55,631 bases of DNA, from NCBI RefSeq assembly GCF_002901825.1, contig NZ_PPQD01000018.1, positions 17,078 to 72,708 on the forward strand, given 5' to 3'. Of this stretch, positions 49,768 through 55,631 are shown piece by piece. Position 1 is the first letter of the stretch. Each line of letters begins with the position of its first letter. The DNA comes from Mammaliicoccus sciuri. GTDB taxonomy: Bacteria > Bacillota > Bacilli > Staphylococcales > Staphylococcaceae. The notes beneath the pieces are model-generated. The model worked only from the letters and a program-made list of their open reading frames with translations, ran no database searches and was not told the origin of the DNA. The position numbers and the translations under genes are program-made.

Positions 49768-50418
49768 CTAACTCCTTTTTGTTTCACGTTTCTCAAGTAT
49801 CGTCATTGTTATCTCTCTTAACTCTGAACGTGGTATAAATTTTTCTTGTAACATATCAGGTATAATATGTTGAATAAAATCTTGTACAGATGCTAAATGA
49901 TCAAATTGCATGATGGTTTCCAATGAACTTTCATAAATTTCGAAGAATAAAGGTTCTGGATTTCTCTTCTGAATTTCACCAAAAGATTCATACAATAAAT
50001 CAATTTTATCAGCAACACTTAATATTTGCCCTTCTATACTATCATCTTTACCCTCTTGTAGTCTATGTCTATATATATCTTGATATTGCTCAGGAAATTC
50101 TTCTGTTATAAATTTATCGATCATCTCTTCTTCAACTTGAGAGAATAATTTTTTAATTTCATAAGACGCATATTTTACAGGTGTCTTAATGTCACCTGTA
50201 AATATTTCAGGATAATCATGGTTCAAAGCTTTTTCATAAACAAGTTTCCAGTCTATTTCTTGACCATTTTGTTCTTCTACTGTTGCTAAATATTGCGCTA
50301 TTTTCGTTACTTTAAAGGAATGAGCTGCAACATTATGGTCTTGATATTTAAATTTACCTGGACATCTTACTAATTTCTCTAAATCAGACAAACTTTTAAA
50401 ATATTGATGTACCCCCAT
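49768..50418 (-). CDS. HD-domain phosphohydrolase (YfbR-like)
   Basis: A 216-residue HD-superfamily enzyme. Metal-ligand positions are visible: VAAHSFKVTKIAQ (first His), ALNHDYPEIFTGD (HD pair) and SVADKIDLLYE (last Asp). The layout is that of YfbR-type 5'-deoxynucleotidases, which act on dNMPs. Its start overlaps the upstream gene's stop (TAATG). Substrate inferred from family. Confidence 0.85.
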   Translation of the reverse strand: MGVHQYFKSLSDLEKLVRCPGKFKYQDHNVAAHSFKVTKIAQYLATVEEQNGQEIDWKLVYEKALNHDYPEIFTGDIKTPVKYASYEIKKLFSQVEEEMIDKFITEEFPEQYQDIYRHRLQEGKDDSIEGQILSVADKIDLLYESFGEIQKRNPEPLFFEIYESSLETIMQFDHLASVQDFIQHIIPDMLQEKFIPRSELREITMTILEKRETKRS

Positions 50419-50993
50419 TAAATTTCCTCCTTAACTTGTGTAACTAAGTTGTTTAGTGTCTTTTCAGATAATTCACCTAAATACACTTTTTTGATTTCGC
50501 CATTTTTATCTACAAATAAAGTTGTAGGTATATTATACGATTTGAACTTTTCAAGAAAATCATCTTGCGCAACGTAAACATCATAATTCACATTTACATC
50601 GTCCATTAATTGTTTAGCTGGTTTTCGTTTATCTTTAACATTTAAACCAACTAATTCGACACCTTTATCTTCATGTTTTGCATATTTTACAAGTTCAGGC
50701 ATTTCTCGTTTACAAGGGTCACACCAAGAGGCAAATAAATTAATAACTGTAATATCATTTTTAGATGTTACCTCTTTTAATTGTTTTGATTTTTCAGTTG
50801 AAAAAACATTTACAGTTTCATTATTTACATTCATGCCTGTAGCTGGATGACTATTTTGAAACGATTGCTTCCCTTGTTGCTCTTTAAACTGTTCGTCCGT
50901 TTGAAACTTATTGATATCTAATACTTTATAAACACTGACACTAATAATCAATAACAAAAGTATAACTAATATGATTTTTAACCTTTTTTTCAT
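50418..50993 (-). CDS. ResA/TlpA-like membrane-anchored thioredoxin
   Basis: A 191-residue protein with one N-terminal membrane helix (about 5-22) and an extracytoplasmic thioredoxin domain (about 60-190). The active site is WCDPCKREMPEL, with cis-proline in YNIPTTLFVDKNG. Such proteins reduce cytochrome c apoproteins or other exported thiols. Cytochrome c551 lies 1.6 kb away, which fits, but no cytochrome maturation genes are beside it. Confidence 0.88.
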   Translation of the reverse strand: MKKRLKIILVILLLLIISVSVYKVLDINKFQTDEQFKEQQGKQSFQNSHPATGMNVNNETVNVFSTEKSKQLKEVTSKNDITVINLFASWCDPCKREMPELVKYAKHEDKGVELVGLNVKDKRKPAKQLMDDVNVNYDVYVAQDDFLEKFKSYNIPTTLFVDKNGEIKKVYLGELSEKTLNNLVTQVKEEI

Positions 50994-51116
50994 GTTTTCA
51001 AACCTCTACACTAACATTTACGTTTATTATATCAACTATAATGATAAAAAAAAGCAAATAGTTAAAATTCTTAAATGGAATTAACTACTTGCTTATTTAT
51101 TAAATTTCTATAAAAA

Positions 51117-52001
51117 CTAATGAATATAATTATATGAACCAGCTGCTGATGCTGAAATTGTACGTGAAGATACAACGCCTACACCTTGGTAGTTCATTTC
51201 AGAAACTTGAATTGAACCATCTGAATTCACTTTATCTACATAAGCTACATGTCCATATCCACCAGCAGTTGATTGTAAAATTGAACCAGCTGATGGGCTG
51301 TTGTTTACTGTGTAACCAGCTTGAGCTGCTGCATTAGCCCAGTTGTTAGCATTACCCCAAGTATTACCTAAATCTGGACGTTTACTAAATGCATAGTACG
51401 TACATTGCCCAGAAGTGTATAAATTACTTCCGCCACCAGAATTTGGTCGGCTGTATGAAACAGGTTCTGTATATTGTGTTGATTGACTGTGATTAAATGT
51501 CGGTGCAACATAAGCAACTGAGTCTTCACTATTGTAAACATTACCATATGATGTTTGTTCAAATACGTATCTTAATAATGAATCTTCTTGAGCAGGAGAT
51601 TCAGGTGCACTAACTGTCAAACTAGTAGGTTCAGCAGTTGGTTCTGAAGTTTCTGCTGCAACTTTTAATTCATCACCTACTAAAATTAGATCTGAAGATA
51701 AATTGTTCCATTCTTTTAAGTCTGATACATTAACATCAAATTTTTCAGCTATTTTGTTAAGTGTATCACCATCTTGAATTGTATAGATGTTATCTTCTAA
51801 TACCTTTAATGTTTGTCCAACCTTAACATTTACGTCGATGTTATTTAAAGATTTAATTTCAGATACTGATGTTCCATATTCTTCTGCAATATTCTCTAAT
51901 GATTGTCCTTCTTTTACTTTAATATCAGCTGCATAGGCAGATGAATTTGCTAAAGTTGTTAAAGCAGTTACAGATGCTAATGTAATGAAAGTCTTCTTCA
52001 T
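51117..52001 (-). CDS. Secreted LysM-CHAP cell-wall hydrolase
   Basis: A 294-residue autolysin. Signal peptide 1-24 (SSAYA-AD); LysM domains at about 27-68 and 71-115 ([18 protein letters not shown]); a Ser/Thr/Pro spacer; and a CHAP domain from about 190 with Cys in [12 protein letters not shown] and His in [11 protein letters not shown]. The layout is that of staphylococcal Sle1/SsaA-type amidases or endopeptidases that split daughter cells. GGGAGG precedes the ATG. A WalR site upstream predicts WalKR control. Confidence 0.92.
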   Translation of the reverse strand: MKKTFITLASVTALTTLANSSAYAADIKVKEGQSLENIAEEYGTSVSEIKSLNNIDVNVKVGQTLKVLEDNIYTIQDGDTLNKIAEKFDVNVSDLKEWNNLSSDLILVGDELKVAAETSEPTAEPTSLTVSAPESPAQEDSLLRYVFEQTSYGNVYNSEDSVAYVAPTFNHSQSTQYTEPVSYSRPNSGGGSNLYTSGQCTYYAFSKRPDLGNTWGNANNWANAAAQAGYTVNNSPSAGSILQSTAGGYGHVAYVDKVNSDGSIQVSEMNYQGVGVVSSRTISASAAGSYNYIH

Positions 52002-52113
52002 GATGAAATATCCTCCCGAAGTGTATGTATTTACGTTTATATTTTTAATTTATATGATGTTCCTCAATTAATACTGGAAATAATATAGCACAATATCTTT
52101 CTCAATATTGTAT

Positions 52114-52130
52114 TGTTACAAATCTGTAAT
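52114..52130 (+). promoter_or_regulatory. WalR (YycF) binding site of the LysM-CHAP gene
   Basis: TGTTAC-AAATC-TGTAAT matches TGTWAH-N5-TGTWAH exactly. It is about 113 bases before the start codon, in the reverse orientation relative to the gene. Confidence 0.75.
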
Positions 52131-52195
52131 ATAAACGTTAACATTCTATAATTTTATAGATAAAAATGTTACTAAAGACTGTCATGTAGACATTT

Positions 52196-52241
52196 AAAAA
52201 GACAATGTTAATTATTTATACACAATTAACATCGTCTTTTT
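52196..52241 (-). terminator. Terminator of the cytochrome c551 gene
   Basis: AAAAAGAC-N-ATGTTAATT paired with AATTAACAT-N-GTCTTTTT: 17 bp with one mismatch, T tract on both sides. Confidence 0.85.
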
Positions 52242-52321
52242 GATTTATCAATATTCAATTAAAATACTTATGTTTTAACAAAGTGAAATTTCCAATTTGT
52301 ATGCAAAATGAATATAAATGA

Positions 52322-52642
52322 TTATTTTTGTTTAGCTAACCATTTAGCAACTTCTTTTGCATCTTTTTCATCTACAACTTTGCTTGGCATATTGCCTTTA
52401 CCTTCGTTGATAATTTTTTCAATATCAGACTCAGACATTTTGGCACCGACTTTTTTAAGTGATGGTCCAGATGCACCATCTAAATCTTTACCATGACATC
52501 CTACGCAAGAATTGTTTTTAAAGATTTTTTCCCCTTGTGAACTGTATTCTTCTTTGCTGCTATCATCGCTTGATTGTCCACATCCTACAAATACTAACGA
52601 TGATAATGCTATTACAGAAATCATGCCCATTTTGATTTTCAT
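52322..52642 (-). CDS. cccB: Lipoprotein cytochrome c551
   Basis: A 106-residue membrane-bound mono-heme cytochrome. The lipobox LVFVGC places the lipid on Cys 21, a Ser/Glu linker follows, and NNSCVGCHGKDLDG is the heme motif, with the axial Met in KGNMPSK. It carries electrons to a terminal oxidase on the outer membrane face. The ATG at 52642 has GGAG 8 bases upstream. B. subtilis has both CccA and CccB; the lipoprotein form is nearer CccB. Confidence 0.85.
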   Translation of the reverse strand: MKIKMGMISVIALSSLVFVGCGQSSDDSSKEEYSSQGEKIFKNNSCVGCHGKDLDGASGPSLKKVGAKMSESDIEKIINEGKGNMPSKVVDEKDAKEVAKWLAKQK

Positions 52643-52741
52643 GTATAACACTCCATTCATTTTATTATCAACTATATTTTACCATGTAAACCATCCTCTG
52701 ACATCATTTTGTTCAATAATTCACAATTTAAATTATCATAA

Positions 52742-52771
52742 AAGAAACTAGGATATTAAAAATCATCCTAG
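52742..52771 (-). terminator. Terminator of prfB
   Basis: CTAGGAT/ATCCTAG stem with 10-nt loop, T-rich on the minus side, 15 bases after the prfB stop. Confidence 0.75.
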
Positions 52772-52785
52772 CCTCTTACTTTAAA

Positions 52786-53896
52786 TTATTTTTCATTAAT
52801 TTGACTTCTTAAATATGCATCGATAAATGGATCTAAGTCACCATCCATAACTGCATTCGTATTACCTGTTTCTTCATTAGTTCTATGATCTTTAACCATA
52901 GCATATGGATGAAATACGTATGAACGTATTTGACTACCCCATCCAATTTCTTTTTGTTCGCCTCTAATTTCATCTAAAGCTGCTGCTTGTTCTTCAAGTT
53001 CTTTTTGGTAGAGTTTAGCTTTTAACATTTTCATAGCTTGTTCTCTATTTTTAATTTGTGATCTTTCGTTTTGACATGTTACGACGATACCAGTTGGTTG
53101 GTGTGTAATTCGAACAGCTGAATCAGTCGTGTTGACGTGCTGTCCACCTGCACCAGATGCTCTATAAGTATCGACTGTAATGTCTTCAGAATTAACTTCT
53201 ATTTCTATTTTTTCATTATTAAATTCAGGTGTTACATCACAAGATACAAATGATGTATGACGTCTTCCTGATGAATCGAATGGCGAAATACGCACTAATC
53301 TATGGACACCTTTTTCAGCTTTTAAATATCCATATGCATTATGACCTTTGATAAGAATTGTGACACTTTTAATGCCCGCTTCATCTCCAGCTTGATAATC
53401 TAACGTTTCTACTTTGAAGCCTTTTTGTTCTGCGAAACGTTGATACATTCTAAGTAGCATTGAACCCCAATCTTGAGATTCTGTACCACCTGCACCTGGA
53501 TGCAATTCTAATATAGCGTTGTTTTCATCATGTTCACCATTAAGTAGCAGTTTCAATTCAAATTGATCGATGTCTGTTTGTAACGCTTTTAAATCCTGCT
53601 CAAGCATTTCGTGCATATCTTCATCATATTCTTCTTGTAACAATTCAACAGTTGTAAGCAAATCTTCAATCTGTTGATCTAAAGTATGAAAATCACCGAC
53701 TACAGACTTTAATGCATTGTTTTTGTTAATGATGTCTTGTGCTTTATTTTGATCGTCCCAGAATGACGGATCAACCATCATTTCTTCGTATTCTTGAATG
53801 TTCGTCTCTTTATTTTCTAAGTCAAAGAGACCCCCTGATATTCATTAATTTTTCATTATTTTTATTTAATGTTTGTCTAATTTCCGTTAATTCCAT
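52786..53896 (-). CDS. prfB: Peptide chain release factor 2 (programmed +1 frameshift)
   Basis: RF2 ends translation at UGA and UAA. The gene begins at ATG 53896 (AAAGGAG upstream; [13 protein letters not shown]). After 25 codons a CTT-TGA-C (stop at 53822-53824) preceded by AGGGGG (53831-53836) forces a +1 shift, after which the frame continues as [14 protein letters not shown] and on to the end. The product has about 369 residues, with [14 protein letters not shown] (SPF stop recognition) and [16 protein letters not shown] (GGQ). Because UGA is its own stop codon, low RF2 favours the shift: autoregulation. It follows secA by 12 bases. Confidence 0.97.
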
Positions 53897-53908
53897 AAAA
53901 TTACTCCT

Positions 53909-55631
53909 TTATGCTTGACCATGACAGTTTTTATATTTCTTACCACTACCACATGGACATGGATCATTTCGGCCAACTTGTTCATCTTTTACGATTGGTT
54001 TTGGTTTAACTTTTTCTTTACCATCGTTTGCACTCACATGTTTAGCTTCACCTATTTCAACTTGTTCACGTTCAACTTGTTCGCCACGATCAATTGTTGA
54101 TTTAAGAATGTATTTACTTACTTCATCTTCTATTTCATTCAACATTGTTTCAAATAAATCCAAACCTTCATTTTGGTACTCTCTAAGTGGATTGATTTGA
54201 CCATAAGATCTTAAGTGGATACCTGTACGTAATTGATCCATTGTATCAATGTGATCAGTCCATTTACGGTCTATTGTTCTTAACACAATCATACGTTCAA
54301 ATTCAGACATTTGATCACCAAAGTCTTCTTGTTGAGCATTGTATTGTGTTTTAATTTTTTCTAATACAATTTCTACGATATCTTCATAATCTCTACCACG
54401 AATATCATCAACTTTAATTGCACCTTGTGGTAAATATGAATCTTCAATATATTGAACAAGCGCTTCAAAATCAATTTCTTCTTCATTTGTTGCGAAGTGA
54501 TAGTTCACGCCACGCTCTAATGATGATTTAATCATGTCTTTAACAATGTCTTGTACATCATCTTTTTCGATAATATCATTACGTTCACCGTAAATGATTT
54601 CACGTTGTTTTCTAAGTACATCATCGTATTCTAATAAACGTTTACGTGCATCGAAGTTATTACCTTCAACACGTTTTTGAGCAGATTCTACTGCTCTAGA
54701 AACCATTTTAGATTCAATTGGTGTATCATCATTCATACCTAATTTACCCATTAAAGATTGCATACGTTCTGATCCGAAACGAACCATCAACTCATCTTGT
54801 AATGATAAGTAGAATCTACTTCGACCAACGTCACCTTGACGACCTGAACGTCCTCTTAATTGGTCATCGATACGTCTTGATTCGTGACGTTCTGTACCAA
54901 TAACAGCTAAACCACCAAGTTCAACAACGCCTTCACCAAGCTTGATATCCGTACCACGACCGGCCATGTTTGTTGCAATGGTTACTGCACCTTTTTGACC
55001 TGCATTTAAAATAATTTCTGCTTCACGTTCGTGGTTTTTCGCATTCAATACGTTATGCCTAACGCCTTTTTTCTTTAATAGTTGTGAAATATATTCACTT
55101 GTTTCAACGGCAACTGTACCTAATAATACTGGTTGACCTTTCTTGTAGAGCTCGATTACATCTTTAACAACTGCATCAAACTTACCTTTTTGAGATGCAA
55201 AAATTAAGTCCGCTTCATCTTTACGTTGTATCGGTCTATTTGTTGGAATTTGCGTAACAGTCATATTGTAAATATTTCTGAACTCTTCTTCTTCCGTCTT
55301 AGCCGTACCAGTCATACCTGATAATTTGTTATACATTCTAAAGAAGTTTTGGAACGTAATAGATGCCATTGTTTTAGATTCATTTTGAATCTCGAGTCCT
55401 TCTTTTGCTTCAATTGCTTGATGCAAGCCGTCAGAGAATCTTCTACCTGGCATTGTACGACCTGTAAATTGGTCGACAATCATAATTTCTCCATCTTCAA
55501 CAACGTAATCTTTATCTTTAAACATTGTTCTATTTGCTTTTAATGCAATATTAATATGATGCATTAAGTTAACATGTTTCACGTCAAACAGGTTATCAAT
55601 TTTGAACATACGTTCAGCTTTATCAATACCT
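53909..55631 (-). CDS. secA: SecA protein-export ATPase, C-terminal part, cut by window edge
   Basis: The frame is open to the window end, so the N-terminal ATPase domain lies outside. The 573 residues present cover part of the preprotein-binding region, nucleotide-binding domain 2 ([32 protein letters not shown]), the helical scaffold/wing, and the C-terminal SEC-C zinc motif [17 protein letters not shown]. SecA drives proteins through SecYEG. It is co-transcribed with prfB (12-base gap), the usual order. Confidence 0.98.
   Translation of the reverse strand, partial: GIDKAERMFKIDNLFDVKHVNLMHHINIALKANRTMFKDKDYVVEDGEIMIVDQFTGRTMPGRRFSDGLHQAIEAKEGLEIQNESKTMASITFQNFFRMYNKLSGMTGTAKTEEEEFRNIYNMTVTQIPTNRPIQRKDEADLIFASQKGKFDAVVKDVIELYKKGQPVLLGTVAVETSEYISQLLKKKGVRHNVLNAKNHEREAEIILNAGQKGAVTIATNMAGRGTDIKLGEGVVELGGLAVIGTERHESRRIDDQLRGRSGRQGDVGRSRFYLSLQDELMVRFGSERMQSLMGKLGMNDDTPIESKMVSRAVESAQKRVEGNNFDARKRLLEYDDVLRKQREIIYGERNDIIEKDDVQDIVKDMIKSSLERGVNYHFATNEEEIDFEALVQYIEDSYLPQGAIKVDDIRGRDYEDIVEIVLEKIKTQYNAQQEDFGDQMSEFERMIVLRTIDRKWTDHIDTMDQLRTGIHLRSYGQINPLREYQNEGLDLFETMLNEIEDEVSKYILKSTIDRGEQVEREQVEIGEAKHVSANDGKEKVKPKPIVKDEQVGRNDPCPCGSGKKYKNCHGQA

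Overview
The window is an AT-rich Firmicutes chromosome segment from the family Staphylococcaceae (Staphylococcus or the related Mammaliicoccus; I cannot fix the species). The evidence is gene order: secA-prfB, uvrB-uvrA, hprK-lgt, trxB, rapZ-yvcK, whiA, clpP, cggR-gapA-pgk-tpiA-gpmI-eno, secG, est-rnr-smpB-ssrA is the arrangement known from staphylococci. Staphylococcal-type LexA, CtsR, CggR and WalR sites and an SprG/SprF-type toxin-antitoxin locus agree with this.

Layout. Positions 1-20.9 kb are accessory or loosely conserved: the end of a Y-family polymerase gene, a GlsB-type stress membrane protein, an unusual stem-loop array (1.9-2.2 kb), a ProP-type transporter, an AEC transporter, a phosphatase-acetyltransferase pair, a lipoprotein nuclease, small membrane proteins, a LysE exporter, a type I toxin-antitoxin locus, a TauE/SafE exporter and a PhzF-like protein. 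From about 14 to 20.9 kb the DNA is full of broken genes: a secreted protein with several frameshifts, a YolD-like gene with an internal stop, a lipoprotein relic, an endolysin relic and an integrase relic. That stretch ends exactly at the 3' end of ssrA (tmRNA), a common integration site, so I read it as the decayed remains of one or more integrated elements. One gene there looks intact: a secreted CHAP peptidase with a lysostaphin-type cell-wall-binding domain.

Positions 20.9-55.6 kb are core genome, almost all on the minus strand. They cover trans-translation and RNA decay (ssrA, smpB, rnr), an esterase, SecG, an EPSP synthase between secG and eno, the lower glycolysis operon behind its repressor CggR, tRNA-Arg, ClpP, WhiA, YvcK and RapZ, thioredoxin reductase, lipoprotein modification (Lgt) with HPr kinase, nucleotide excision repair (UvrAB) under a LexA box, a ResA-like/HD/CsbA trio, a LysM-CHAP hydrolase behind a WalR site, cytochrome c551, RF2 with its programmed frameshift, and the C-terminal half of SecA.

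The most unusual signals are intergenic. Three separate gaps (1922-2160, 26869-26950, 39176-39313) hold tandem inverted repeats with unrelated stem sequences but the same repeat length of about 41 bp. In the first, all six stems are 8 bp around a 16-nt loop and the stem sequence changes on both sides together, so pairing is preserved. I do not recognise this family.
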